From: Kappaphycus alvarezii
Taxonomy: Eukaryota > Rhodophyta > Florideophyceae > Gigartinales > Solieriaceae
Assembly: GCA_002205965.3 (NCBI GenBank)
Contig: NADL03000516.1
Span: 1 to 64,000 of the forward strand
Length of the DNA stretch: 64,000 nucleotides
Direction of reading: 5' to 3'
Below the pieces are notes generated by a model that made no database searches, was not told where the DNA came from, and worked only from the letters and a program-made list of their open reading frames with translations. This document shows positions 31,501 to 43,700 of this stretch, piece after piece; position 1 is the first letter of the stretch; every line of letters starts with the position of its first letter. The translations under genes and the position numbers were made by a program.

Positions 31501-32058
31501 ACATTGTTACCTGGCTATCTGCTTATACGTTAGGTGATCAGGTATGGTTGTGATAATCCTCAAGCGAAGGAAACGAGAGAGATAAATGGGTTAAGGCCAT
31601 TTGAGTAGACAAACATGAACACTACATGGAGATTAGAAGACTACGAGATGGCCATCAGACGAAGGGAAATACAATGAAACCGGCATACGAGGATGTGCGA
31701 ATACTTCTTCGATCCAGCCTCACACAGGAGCTTCTGTCGTGTTCGTTGGAAGACGACATAAGTAGTCGGTGGACAAGGGGGAAGTAAAGCATTGACCAGA
31801 CCTCAGCACATGTGAATCCAATTTAAAGCACTCATGAATACAAGAAACACGCAGACACTTGACAGAAATATTTCAGACATTGGCATGGAATCACCAAAAG
31901 GTCATCATCAATCTCCTCATACACTTAGCAAAGACGCGAGAAGGGAAATCGGAAAAGAGCCACACTCAATTTATGCTCCCACTGAGCAACCTCATGTACT
32001 GGAGTCATATAAAGAAAGAGTGCTGGAGGAAATTTATGAGCAAATTTTATCCAGATAG

Positions 32059-33295
32059 ATGATGAAGCGACAAATCGAGTTTGTTCCATCATTGATCAGC
32101 GAAAAGGCATTTACGAAAGAATACGAAGAAAATTGGGCGGGCGACCTTCAGAAAGTTAATGAGTTTGGCATAATACATGAAGCTAATATAATAAGCTCAA
32201 ATGTATTATATAAGATTAAGACAGATGAGGAAAGTACACGCAAAATGAAAGCACGCCTATGCCCACAGGGTGAAGAAGATAAAGAGAAGGAAAGTTTTTT
32301 GGGAAAAATCAGCAAATGCACAATTGACCATACTAGGAATACTTTAATATATATTCACGTTCCCCAAACTTTATATCTGAACAGCAGACGTCAAATTTGA
32401 ACTCCTTCGAAGCGGCCTTACCATGAGCAATGTTTATGTCCGACCATCAAGAGAAATGAATCATCAAAACGGTAAAGGAAGGGGCTGCAATGGAAATTTC
32501 TGAGCTCCAGTACGGAATTGAGGAAGCGGAACGGCAGTGGATGATTATATCAGAAGACTTGATGCTGACTGAAGGAGGATTGGATCATGTATTTGGCATA
32601 ACTCAGCTTCTCTTAAAAATAAGCCAGAATGGCAGCATGATTATACTGGTAGAAAAGTTAACGGATGAACTTCTAGGGGCGGGTTATAGAACAAGCTCTA
32701 ACAATTCTTTGCTAAGATTGAAAAGAGCTTTGAAAATGGGTTGACCAAGAAAGGCACCATGTTTGTGTTCAGTGGATTTGCGATCGAAGCCGCTCCGTGT
32801 GGCAACATAAAGCTATCAATGAAAGAGTACTGGCGAAGGATACAGAAGATATCGATGTCCAGACTTAGACGCAAGTCAGGGGATTCCAACATAACCGCAC
32901 ATGGACTGCAACAATACAGATAAATAGCATGCACTCTCCTCTATCTTGGGAATGAGGCAGTACCTCAAGTAGGTATGTTGTCGCATTGATGAAACAGAGA
33001 GTTGCACGCTTGAAAGTGGAGCACATCTAAGATTCTAACAAGATTGTATCAGAACCTAGGAACTCCGCTCGACCATCCTGTATCGTAAGGAAGGAAACGC
33101 CACCGATGTGTCTTAATTTTCGTTTCCAGATGCGTCTCATCCGAGTGATAGGGGCGAAGAGCAGACTGGAATTTGAACTGGGATACTATCTAGGGATGGA
33201 CAGGATGGGTAAAATGCATATCACATCCTGGAATGGACTTCTTATAAGCAAAAAAGGGTGATCCATTCTTCGTATTGGGCAGAAATACTGACAGC
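32059..33295 (+). pseudogene. Copia element 3, reverse transcriptase N-terminal part
   Basis: The 113-codon frame gives KEYEENWAGDLQKVNEFGII, ISSNVLYKIKTDEESTRKMK and ARLCPQGEEDKEKE. In copia RTs of one lineage the block K-A-R-L-C-P-H-G-N-x-D-K-E-K is conserved. After a frame change ADVKFELLRSGLTMSNVYVR continues with the palm start. Later text is too degraded, and the gene is cut by the Ty3 insertion at 33,300; the catalytic strand is not seen. Confidence 0.68.
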
Positions 33296-33300
33296 GGCAT

Positions 33301-33677
33301 TGAAATGGAATATGAGTTGGGACAACAGGATGCAGGTAAAATATACTCACATCTTGACTTCGATTCATGAATAATAGTTGGTTGGGTCTTGGTGCCGCTA
33401 CTCGGCAATAACCGTCCCTTATATAGGGATTCTCACCCCCCTAAATGGGCGTGAATTCACAAATATTAAATATGCTGACTACATAGTTACAAAGTGCTCT
33501 TAACTACTGTAGAACACTACCTAGAAACATCCAGATGCGATACAGCAATGCATCTGGAAAAATCTATACGCAAAATAAAACTAAACATAATATTGTCACG
33601 CTAAATATACTTTGCTGGCAAGCGTGCAGTGCCCTCTAGAACTACCTAGAACCAACCAGGTTGAACTGGATTGTTAG
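33301..33677 (-). repeat. 3' LTR of nested Ty3 element
   Basis: 377 bp partner of 38,783-39,164. On the minus strand the first bases read TCTAACAATCC (expected TG changed to TC) and the end is ATTCCATTTCA. Preceded by the purine-rich tract at 33,678-33,693. Confidence 0.92.
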
Positions 33678-33719
33678 ACTATTCCCATCTCCTCTATATT
33701 GACGTTTTCGTAAATGATA

Positions 33720-33920
33720 TTCGGGTAGGATACCATGTTCAACAATATACTTGTGCCAAACTTCTGTTACGGTACCATCACGACCCACAAAGTCTGTAGT
33801 TGGCTGCCACTCAGCTTCATGAGTAGGCGCACCTTTCATTAACGTGAGGAATTGATAACCCCTTCCTCGCTTTCTATGCTTCAAAATACTTCCAACAACT
33901 TGTTCTTCTCCTTCATGCAT
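33720..33920 (-). pseudogene. Nested Ty3 element, chromodomain
   Basis: After integrase, the 33,920-33,642 frame reads EQVVGSILKHRKRGRGYQFL, a short KGAPTHEAEWQPTTDFVGRD and VTEVWHKYIVEHG. This is a chromodomain: E/V-E-x-I-x-x-H/K-R, Y-L-V/L-K, W-E/Q-P and W-x-x-Y. Chromodomains steer chromovirus integration to marked chromatin. The frame itself is open, but the first aromatic cage position (usually Y/F in Y-E-V-E-x-I) is not obvious. Confidence 0.75.
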
Positions 33921-33977
33921 CGGTACAGGATCTGGTCTCTGAGGAATTTGCAGCGCAATTTCCGAAAGCTGCTTTTT

Positions 33978-35130
33978 CTATGGAGTTGTGTGGCTCACAT
34001 GAAAAACTGGATAGATCTTAAGGTGCCTACGAAGATCCAGCCTTAAAGCGTTCTTTCCAATAAACTCCTTGACCATAAATGGACCATACCTTCTTGCAGT
34101 CGGCTTCTGTGTTTCCTGAGACTTTGAATATAAATGAGTAAGCAAAAACTTGTTTAGCCACACTTTCGATCCAACCTGATAGTTAGGATCTTGATACAGT
34201 TGAGAAGATATAGCACTTTGTCTAGCCTTAGAAACTTCATATGAGAACTTAGCGTCTTCCAGAGAATTTCTCAATATTGTCTTAAAATCTTCCACGCTTT
34301 CTATTGGTATCTCTGCTCCTGATATCATATCTAGAGGGGTTTTCGGATTATATCTCAAGTCCATTTCGAATGGCGACATTCCCAAATCTTAAGTCACAGA
34401 AGAGTTATAAGCAAACTCAGCAGCAGGTAGTAATTCATCCCAGTCAATCTGAAGGTACGAGCAATAACATCGTAAGTAGTTCTCAACCATTCGATTCATG
34501 ATCTCAGACGCACCATCTGTTTGTGAATGACGGCTTGTGGACAACTTCAACTTCACTCCACATAGCTTCATTACGTTTTCCCAGAACTTTGAAGTAAACT
34601 TAGGGTCTCTATCTGAGACAATTCTATCTGATAAAACATGGAGCTTGAAGATATTGGTAAAGAACGAAGTAGCCACGTCCACTGCTGTGTCATTCACCTT
34701 ACACGGAATAAAGTGAACTTTTCTTGTAAGTCTATCAACTCATGTCGTGACTGCATCTTTTCCATTCTTGGTCCGTGGAAGGTGTATAATAAAGTCAGTA
34801 GCCTGAGATCCCCATCTTCTTTCAGGCATTTCCAAATATGTAGGAACTGTTATTTTCTTTTGATTTAAATCTTTGGCTTGCTGACAACGAAGACATCCTT
34901 GAACATAATTTCGAACATCACGTGTCTTGTGTCTCTAGTGATGGATAGCAAGTCTTGATAAAGTCTTTGTAAAGGCAAAATGTCCACATATCTTCGAATC
35001 ATGGGCTAACTGCAGTATATCTGAAACAATCTTCGTTGTAACACACAGTTTCCTACCATAGATCAGTCGTTTTCCTTCTTTCCTAAACATATAAATTATC
35101 TTTTCGAGCTGTAACTTCTTAATCTGATCA
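33978..35130 (-). pseudogene. Nested Ty3 element, integrase
   Basis: The HHCC zinc region is ILQLAHDSKICGHFAFTKTL, then VRNYVQGCLRCQQAKDLNQK. Core pieces include RRWGSQATDFIIHLPRTKNG (first catalytic Asp), LSDRIVSDRDPKFTSKFWEN (second) and SRHSQTDGASEIMNRMVENY (Glu). Then MSPFEMDLRYNPKTPLDM and the GPF/Y-like module GPFMVKEFIGKNALRLDL. Stops lie near 34,935, 34,740 and 34,390. The first Tyr of the WHP/Y segment is not clear. All three DDE positions survive. Confidence 0.88.
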
Positions 35131-35299
35131 GAAGGACAGGTTCCCTCTAAGGATTTGATAGTAGGTCCAAAGAACTGAATATCATCATAACTGCTAAGGG
35201 TGTCATCAAGATCAAATGCTAACGCTTCCACATCGTTAACTGAAGGGTTATCCGTATCCTTGGAGTTGACTATATGAGGAGCTCTTGACAAAGAATCAC

Positions 35300-35763
35300 C
35301 GAGTACATGAATATTTCCTTGCTTCAGGGTAGTTGGAAATATGCCAAAATTACCAAGCGCTTCGATGTACCTTGCCTCTTTTCGACTCAACTTAGGATTG
35401 GTGAATATATGCTTGAGGGCCCACAATCTCAAATGATAAACCTTCCAAATAACATCTGAACCTCTGAAGAAAAGATAACAAACCAAGAAGCTCCCTATCA
35501 TTTGCAGAATAATCTCTCTCATTAGGAGACAATTTTTTAGAATAGAAGGCAATAACACGATCCTTTCCATTCTCATCTGGTTTTGTTAAATTTCCTCCAA
35601 CCGCATATCGTAAGGCATCAACATGACGTCTGAAACTCTTGTTCCAGTCTGGGGCAACAAGAATAGGGGCTTGGGTGATGGCATCTTTCAACTTTTGGAA
35701 TTCTTCATCGCACTTCTCATTCCATTTGCCAACACCGATATCTTTCTTTGTCAGATCCGTCAA
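35300..35763 (-). pseudogene. Nested Ty3 element, RNase H
   Basis: The 35,763-35,392 frame begins with the RT-RNase H tether (KWNEKCDEEFQKLKDAIT, APILVAPDWNKSF). The RNase H start RRHVDALRYAVGGNL has an Asp in the catalytic position but Leu where Ser usually follows. RVIAFYSKKLSPNERDYSAN and DRELLGLLSFLQRFRCYLEG follow. A frame change near 35,480 passes into the 35,576-34,935 frame, with SRKEARYIEALGNF and GDSLSRAP, the family's closing motif. Confidence 0.82.
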
Positions 35764-35775
35764 TGGGGCTGCAAT

Positions 35776-36708
35776 TTAAGATAACTTTGGAATAAACCTG
35801 CGGAAGAATTGAAGTAAGCCAATAAAATTTATAATATCCGTAACAGTTTTCGGATTTGGCCATGACTTCAAAATAATAACCTTTTCTGGGTTAACGCGAA
35901 GAACGTCTTTTCCGACTATGAAGCCCAAGAACTCAATCTCCGTTTTCAGAAAATCCCATTTCTTTAGAGATACATAAAGCTCATGTTCCTTCAGGTGACT
36001 TAGTGCTATTTCCAGATGCTTGAGATGGCTTTCTTCATCCTTGCTGAATACTAGAAGATAATGAATGTATACGAACATAAAGACATTAATACAATCATAA
36101 AAGATTCGGTTCATTAACGACTGGAAATTAGCCTAGGTATTGCATAAACCCATCCGCATAACAAGGTATTCAAATCGCCCGTACTTCGTATTGAATGCAG
36201 TCTTTTTCAACATCTTCAGGCTTCACCCATATCTAATGGAAACCAGTTTTCAAGTCCAACTTTGAGAATAATCTTGCGTCACCAAGCCTATCAAACATAT
36301 CATCTGATCTAGGCAAGAGCGCATTGTTCCATTTCATGATTCGACTAAGTCCTCTATAATCGACCGCAACTCTCAATTTGTCTTTCTCTTGGACGAAGAA
36401 TAATGTTAATTCATAAGGTGACTTACTCGGTCTTATCTTCTCTTTTGCAGTAATTCTTCCATATATTTCTTTGCAAGTTTCAACTCGGCCGGGGAGAACT
36501 GAAACAATGGACGATGAGGTGGCTTAAAACCTTTCTCGACCTCAATCGCATGATCGAAACTTCTCTTTGATGGTAGTCCAGTGGGCAGTTTCCCTTTGAA
36601 GACATCCATAAATTGAGACAACAGCTTCTCCAATCTAACACTCTTTTGACCTTTGATTGCTGAGGGCTTATTCAACTTTAACTCATTCACATTAACAAGT
36701 TGATACAC
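35776..36708 (-). pseudogene. Nested Ty3 element, reverse transcriptase
   Basis: The 36,708-36,433 frame holds the start: LPTGLPSKRSFDHAIEVEKG, QFSPAELKLAKKYMEELLQK. Between 36,430 and 36,120 other frames give LRVAVDYRGLSRIMKWNNAL and GDARLFSKLDLKTGFH (palm motif with the first catalytic Asp). The 36,114-35,776 frame begins INVFMFVYIHYLLVFSKDEE, where the invariant YxDD box has become Y-I-H-Y. Both metal-binding aspartates are lost (codons CAT TAT). It continues through KKWDFLKTEIEFLGFIVGKD to FIGLLQFFRRFIPKLS. The enzyme is dead twice over, by stops and by the active-site change. Confidence 0.88.
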
Positions 36709-37270
36709 ATTGAAATCTCTCCCACGATTCTTTCTTCTAATCAGGTTCCGAATTTACTTAACTCCAATGCTTGTTACTCTTTCTTCCGTCGTATTAATTT
36801 TATTCATAGGAATAGCATCATCTCCAACCTTGACAATCCGTTATTGATAATCTATATCTGGATTGTTGGCAACATGTCACGGCATTTCAAGAAGCACATC
36901 ATATCTACAATCTGCAACGACCAAATTTGAAGTATACAGATGCGAAACAATCTTCAATGTTACTTCTGGGATGACTTCAGATGTTACTACCTATGACTTC
37001 TTGCTTGAATGATTGACAGTGACTTTGACTTTCTTCAATCGAAAACTTTCTCTGTTTCGCGCTGTGAAGTCCTCTGATACTACGTTTGTATTACAACCAT
37101 CGTCTTTTAGAACGGACACGTTAACATCATTCAATGCGCCATCAAGTAAGATCAATTACTCTATTGGAATATCTTCCTCATTGAACTGGTTGTTGTCATC
37201 ACGACACGTAACGATATTATTGGACTTCAAACTAATCGGGGAGCACTCTTTCACACGATCCCTTTGATTT
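36700..37270 (-). pseudogene. Nested Ty3 element, protease region
   Basis: On the minus strand, near 37,130-37,090, NDVNVSVLKDDGCNTNVVSE places D-D-G-C-N-T-N in the position of the retropepsin active site (D-x-G-A/C-x-x-N/S). Downstream, SHLYTSNLVVADCRYDVLLE near 36,930 matches the second protease strand with Y-D-V-L-L, ending in a stop where a G-M-P usually stands. The protease would cut Gag-Pol. Confidence 0.6.
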
Positions 37271-37496
37271 TCTTCAACTTAAGAGCTATCACAAGTGCAA
37301 ATATTTTCTTTCAACACTGGACTCTATATACTTTGTCTTTCTTGCCTAACCTCTGCGACTAGACGTTTAAAATAACTCATACTTGGTCCAACCTGACCAT
37401 TCTTTCTTTCCAGCGGACCCTTCAGTTTTCCGGGTCACTATCAATAACTTGAGCATTATTCGATGCAACCTTATTCGTTCGGTCATCATGTTTCCA

Positions 37497-38213
37497 CTAC
37501 CTACAGCCTACTTTATGATATGTAAAGCAGCGGTTCTCTTTGTACAAATTCTCTTTCTTCGGATCAAATCCACCATTCATTCTTCGAACTTGACCATTGT
37601 TGTACTTTCTCTCCACGTTACCTATCTCCATTGGAACGGGAGCTTGATTTGGACCATGACTCGACTGTTCACCAAATCTTGAGAATGTACCAGATCCACG
37701 TAAAGAGCTGAAATCATTTAGAGCAATTCGGGCTGCTTCTTCGACGTTCATAACATTACTCTCGAGTACTTCTAGCCTAACCTGCGGCTTAAGTCCAGAG
37801 AAAAATTTATCTTACATTTCATCCATTGAAATTCCTGGGATACTCAGAGCCACATTTCTAAACTCTGAATTATAAGCAGCAACAGAATACTTCTGATGCA
37901 GAGTACTCAGCTTGTCACTTGCGCGTCAAACACTGTCAGAGGGAATGTACTCAGCTCTTACCAGATTCTTCAAAATTTCAAAAGAATCAGGAACTGTATT
38001 AGTGGCACCTTTCATGAACCACCAACTTGTAGCTGTGCCAGCAAGTAAGGTTGTAACGTACATTATCTTAGCTCCATCATCCAAAGGTAGTTCTGAATTT
38101 TGAATTTGAACTAGCGTTAGGTAATTCTCGAGCTGATACAACCAGGTTTCCTCAACGAGCCTATCCCTAGTGCCCTTGAACTGCTTATTCGGGTTTAAGA
38201 ACGACATTTTCAA
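37497..38213 (-). pseudogene. Nested Ty3 element, Gag
   Basis: A minus-strand Gag begins with MSFLNPNKQFKGTRDRLVEE (Met at about 38,207) and continues with WLYQLENYLTLVQIQ, DDGAKIMYVTTLLAGTATSW and FEILKNLVRAEYIPSD. After a stop near 37,925 come KLSTLHQKYSVAAYNSEFRN and NVEEAARIALNDFSSLRG. The closing zinc knuckle should read CFxCHKxGHR but is CFTYHKVGCR: the second Cys is Tyr and the His is Cys, so it cannot hold zinc normally. The longer frame to 38,453 is probably untranslated leader read through. Confidence 0.8.
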
Positions 38214-38782
38214 CCAACTTATTCTTAAACACTTCAAATCTTCTTTCTTATACAAAAATACACTTGAATCTACGGCAACAAGTCTTCTTCCCGCAAGAGA
38301 ATGCTGACAAAAACTCTTCGTAACCGACACTCGAGGGTTACGGTGATCAATATCTGTTCGGGATACCCCCACTAGTCTTTTCTTAAAGACCTTTTGGTGT
38401 CCTTTCCCTATAAGAAATGATCTCGAGTCGACCAAAAGGTACTTCTCACTCACTGCAATACCTAATTATGGTGCTCCTACCTGATCAAACCTATTGCGCT
38501 TTACTCGAACCCTTGTTCCAGTCGTTTGACCTAGCTAACGTCCAATAGTCGAGAGGGTTTTTTTGAGGATACATTAGGCGACTCGGCGCAAAACAACCAC
38601 AATCAAAGTAGGTGAAGATATTTAAGATACCTTCGTTACTTTCCAGTTCCCCCTGCAGAACTAGGATAATTACACGCACCTAGCACTCCAGCCCACAGGT
38701 CGTGACTTACCAACGACTGGCACTCCAGCCCACAGTCGTAGTAAAACCTGAATACCTTCGGCCAACTGTGCGATGCCACCAG

Positions 38783-39164
38783 TGAAACGGAATATGAGTT
38801 GGGACAAAGGGATATATGAAAAATATACTCACATCTTTGACTTCGATTCATGAATAACAGTTGGTTGGGTCTTGGTGCCGTTACTCGGCAATAACCGTCC
38901 CTTATATAGTGATTTGCACCACCCACCTAAATGGGCGTGAATACACATATATCAAATATGCTGACTACATAGTTCCAAAGTGCTCTAAACTACTGTAGAA
39001 CACTATATAGAAACATCCAGATGCGATACAGCAATGCATCTGGAAAAATCTACACGCAAAATAAAACTAACCATAATATTGCCACGCCAAATATACTTTG
39101 CTGGCAAGCGTGCAGAGTCCTCCAGAACCACCTAGAACCAACCAGGTTGAACTGGATTGTTACA
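38783..39164 (-). repeat. 5' LTR of nested Ty3 element
   Basis: On the minus strand starts TGTAACAATCCAGTTCAACC and ends ATTCCGTTTCA. 382 bp, very similar to 33,301-33,677 (differences at roughly one in fifteen positions by eye). Confidence 0.92.
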
Positions 39165-39803
39165 GGCATCAGCAGATAAAAGGAGATTCTGTGCTAATTC
39201 AACCATCAACACATTATTTCCCAAGACAAAAGTTAAGCACGAAATCAATTCATATTCTAGAGATTTTTGAGACACAGTCACTATGCCGCAAGAAGGCAGC
39301 GAATATCGGCCTGAGAAAACAGTGCAGAGGATTCGAAAAAGTATCGGAAGCATTGAGACAAATGTTATCAGATGACTAACAGGACCCGTTAGTCTCCTGA
39401 ACGCCTTGACTAAGTAAATTTTGATCATGGTTAAGAAGTTGGAGGAAGTCCTCAAGTCTGGATATGTCAAACTCAATTTAAGAACCATCAGGATGCTGGA
39501 CGCAGACTACTAGCAGTTAAAAAGTGAGTGCCAGAACCATTATAGAGGCAGCGGTGAGTTTCCAGCATTATAGCTGTCTCTTAAACGCATCTATGCAACT
39601 GGAAGGATTGTTGATTAGCGCATGCGAGTTTGCAGCTTGGATCTGGATGAAGGCATATACGATCTGCATTGAATGGACACAAACATAGAACGCACCGGCT
39701 ATATGCGTACGCGATTAATGAAAAGATTCAAAAGCGAACAGATTATGCACTAGAATGACATGGAAGAGGACAATTACCAAACGAGCGAGGTAGGACCACA
39801 TAT

Positions 39804-40185
39804 TGTCAGGGCTAGGACTACAGGCAAACTCACAAGGAAAAAGACAAACAGAACACAAAAATAGACAATAGGAACAAAAAAAGCGACCGTAAGCACAGTG
39901 AAAAGGCGAATTCACAAGCAAATGGTACAATGTCCACGGAACTAACAAAATAACATGTACTAACAGCGGAGTGGCAAGCACATAAAATTCTATTACGTTG
40001 CGTAGTCTATAATAAGGTTAGAATAGAGACTGTCCAAAAAAGCAGGGGAAACACAACAACTACTTGCTCCGGATCACCTTGGCTATCGCCTAACCCTATC
40101 TCTGTAGCAATGTCAACCCTTTGCGGCAAAGAACCAGTCAAACTAGCATTACATTAAGCACTATCTGTTTGCGGCCTAAGTAACA
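39804..40185 (+). repeat. 3' LTR of copia element 3
   Basis: Begins TGTCAGGGCTAGGACTACAG and ends near gcggcctaagtaaca. Differs from its partner at perhaps one base in ten by eye, so the insertion is old. Confidence 0.8.
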
Positions 40186-40394
40186 ACATTACAGTACATA
40201 CTGTGTGCTGCTGCAATGTACAATGTGTTTTGTTCTGCATTTACTGTTAAAACGTCTATCATACACCGGGGGATAGATGAACCTGTGAAATTTGGAAAAA
40301 TAAATTACAAGTATTGGAAAACTATTTACATGTCTTTCCATATCGAATACAGTAATGAAAAATTTTGGAACAATGTTTTATCAGAGGTCAAAAT

Positions 40395-40790
40395 GTTTTA
40401 TTTATTGTGAATCATCGAAAATAATTTTATCCACTGGCCCATGTTTTGTGCTGTATTACAATTCAAGCAATTTTTATGTCTGTCAGCTGGGTTTCATATT
40501 CTACATTTATAATTATTAGAATCATGTTGCCAGCAAATTATTATTTGTATAAATGCCCACCTGGATAAGTATTCTGCAATTAATGTTGGGCATGAATTTG
40601 GTCTACAATTATTATAATACTGGTGTAATCATCCTTGTATGTTTCTATTCTGATATGCGGTATAAATAAACTTATAAATAGCCTTATGCTGTTAGAAAAT
40701 TTTAGGAAGTCTCGGGCCATCGAACTATCCCCGTAGATCAATAAATATTGGTTGTTATTATTCTCAGTTCTGTTCAGGTAATTTACCATT
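40395..40790. repeat. Diverged AT-rich repeat, copy 1
   Basis: Shares with 47,590-47,960, in the same direction, a string of matched pieces: tttattgtgaatcatc, aataattttatc, cagctgggtt, caaattattat and gggccat. No coding. May be a non-autonomous element or terminal repeat. Confidence 0.55.
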
Positions 40791-43700
40791 CCTTTATTTG
40801 GAGTTACATATTTTGGATATATGCATATCATTTAACTTTTACAAACCGCACTTTTGAAACATTAAAGTACCAAATCGATCAATCTTGAATGTATTTCGTT
40901 ACTTTCTCAGCTTGTGTGTCTACTTTATGTTTGTAACATCTACTTTATCTGTGCATTGAAAAGAGATTGGACTGCTTTAATTCAGCCTCTGAACTGCATT
41001 TGTTGGAGGAAGACAACATATGTAGAGTGAAGACTCGCGAGAAGCAAAGGCAGAATTGAAATGGATATGGTAACTGAGAACTTCAACAATGTTCTGTGTG
41101 TCAAAGTTAAATTCCGACTGCTATGTTGGTCTGCTTGTCGGTACTGCAACTGCAGGAAAGGATCAGAAACTGGGCTAATTACAACGGTCGATACCATATT
41201 GCATAGAGTCAGAAAAAGCTCGGAGCGTATTGGAAATGGTGCAGAATTAAAACTTTTATTGCATACTACGCACGCACGAAGCGAACGCTATCGGCCGTTT
41301 TGGACTGCTTAGTTCAAGTACAACATCAGAAGTTGTTTTGGACTCAATTTTCTGGAAGGTTACGAGGTCCTGAGCCACGAAAGGCCTTTTGTAACGGAAA
41401 GACCTTAATGTAACTGTTAATTAAATGGCCTGGTGCTGAATGAACATGCGTGAGGTCGAAGTCAGGCTATCGACTGTAAGTTATTACGACTAGGCTGACA
41501 GAGAGAACACAAATCCCTGATGAGTGAGGCCATAAGAATCTGCCATTCGTTGCTTGTAAGAATTGAAAATGAAGAGTAAGGAAAACATTTATCCGAGTTT
41601 TGTGCTCCTACCTGTTATTAGTAGAAAATAGGGGCCTACCAAATATTAAAAGACTTTCAGGCGTACCAATAAACATGAATGAACTCCTGTTTTCAAAATA
41701 GTGCAGTTGTGAGGACTCAAATGCCTTTATGATACCATTTCGGCTCAAGAACCGTTGGCGATTTGAGACTATAGGATTTGAATCAGTTTTGGAGAGGAAG
41801 AAAAGAACAGATGAGGTAAATGGTGGCTAAATTGATCGATAGACCAACGAAAACTTTCCATCTAACAGAATTACTTGGAATGTGGAGAATAATAACCACC
41901 TGAACTCAGCTTGGGGGCTGGATCACTGCATGAAGAATAGCGGCCAGTGCAGAAAACTTATCTTGTCTCAGACATTTTGGAATATGATTATACATGGATT
42001 ATACCTAATTTATATTTTAGAATACAAACTATGTGTCGATTTCTGAGGCATAGGAATAAAATACGCTCCTTAGTGGTCGTTTAGAGCATAGTATAGAATA
42101 AAAGTCTGAGATCCCTGTCCAAGAAGTGATGGTGGACAATGCCACTGGTTTTTTACTTTGAAATTGACAGAGAAGTGATTTAATGTGTCCAAAGCAGGGT
42201 AAACTGTAAATTTGTCAATAGACAAATTAGAGGTTAATTTTACTAAAACATTTTATCTGAAGCTGATAAGGAAACTGAAAGCGATAAGTGACTATTTTAG
42301 CAGAAATATTAATCGAACCAGTGTAGAGGAGCAAGCGGAGGAAATATCTGAGTAGTTGTGCTGGTGATCGAGTTGTCAAAATGTTAGAGCTAATTTTATT
42401 AGGGTAGTAACCTTACACCTTGGTTTTTTCGGGATTACTTAGTTGCGAACCCAGACTGTGTGAGACAATATAGCACGGACGGAGGTCTAATGGCTCTCCA
42501 GAGCTTCACGGAAAATTTCAACTCCCAATACAAGTTCAATTATGTCCTTTATTTATCAATAAAAGTGTTGATCCCGTTCAATCCAGAGGTAAAGCCGGGG
42601 AAATTTCTGAATGTCCGAGTGAAAACATCTTTTTATCCAACATGGTAATTGCTCAGGATGTGTTGAAGAAAATAAAAGACTCAGGAAAGTTGTTCCTGAA
42701 TGAGAAACCTGAAAATAAAACTAATGAAAGATAATTGAAACAAATAATTGACATTATTGCAATAGAAAACCTACGGAAAGTGCGTGGGGAGAAAAGATAT
42801 GTTATTGGAGACAAATAAATCTCATAGGCCTAGTAAGGGGAACGTCGTGGCGGTTCAGAATCTTTTTGGAGGCATAATCAAAGGGTATGTCAATCATACA
42901 TCGTCTTCAGACGATGAATCTAGGCGGAAGTTCGTACGTATGATTCAATGGGTCTCAAAGTTATCTCCCAGCACAGCGATTGGAAGAATATTCCGGGTCA
43001 CCTCAAATTCGAATCTAGAGACACCTGTTACCATTCTAGTCATGACCCCTCAAGAAGAGAAAAAATTTATCATTCTGCTGATCCCATATACGGAGAATTG
43101 GAAAAAATGTGACGGTTACTACGATGTTAAAATCAAGAAGCGAATAGAGACAAAAATTGCCAAAGAAATTTCTTATTCATATTATATAACGTACCCGGCT
43201 CCATATCTGAAGTTGTGCCTGATACATACGATACAGTCTGGGAGTAAAATATTTGTTGTGCATATGGTCAATTTGCGCATTGGTACAAAGAGAGACTAGC
43301 ACATCGGTAAAATGATACACTGAAGCGTTAGTAGAAGATCAGGTTTAACAAATTGAAAACGGGATCAAGGAAACCAGATAAGCATAAATACCATGTTAGC
43401 TCATGGATATATACTGTTTGATGCACTAAAGTTCGAATTTCAAAAAAAATCTAACGGATCAGTTTGTTATCAATGAGATAAATGGTGACTGAAGACAAAT
43501 TTCTGGGCACCATGTAAACTATTTCGGGCCCCAATTGACCATATCCTTCAAATATTAGATCATTACATATTTACTCCCACTGAGATTCTAATTATTCTTA
43601 ACTTAGTACTTGGCAATGGAGCGCTTATGTCCACTGTTGGGATGGATAAAACTATAAATTCATCAAAATGTTAGTTGTTGAGCTCTAATTGTATATATCA

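Larger units (their letters stand above)
33301..39164 (-). mobile_element. Ty3/gypsy chromodomain element, complete but dead, nested in copia 3
   Basis: A 5,864 bp minus-strand element with LTRs at 38,783-39,164 (5') and 33,301-33,677 (3'), flanked on both sides by GGCAT (33,296-33,300 and 39,165-39,169), a perfect 5 bp target-site duplication. Inside, in Ty3 order: Gag (38,213-37,497), protease (about 37,130), RT (36,708-35,776), RNase H (35,763-35,300), integrase (35,130-33,978) and a C-terminal chromodomain (33,920-33,720). This is the chromovirus layout. Just inside the 5' LTR the minus strand reads TGGTGGCATCGCACAG, a likely primer-binding site. Just before the 3' LTR it has GAGGAGATGGGAATAG, a polypurine tract. 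About ten in-frame stops or frame changes are spread along the coding part. Confidence 0.93.
28399..40185 (+). mobile_element. Ty1/copia element 3, split by a nested Ty3 element
   Basis: Matching repeats at 28,399-28,781 and 39,804-40,185 bound a plus-strand copia element. Its internal part is visible as Gag-like sequence (29,316-29,820), integrase (30,858-31,500) and RT (32,059-33,290). At 33,300 the element is interrupted by a complete Ty3 insertion and resumes at 39,165 with a short tail before the 3' LTR. Without the insertion the element is about 5.9 kb. It is heavily mutated and belongs to a copia lineage different from elements 1 and 2. Confidence 0.82.

Noticed and set aside
42784-43299. 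171-codon frame as a real gene
   Set aside because: AT-rich text with no motif, no neighbours and no start context; kept only as a candidate inside the repeat-pair finding.
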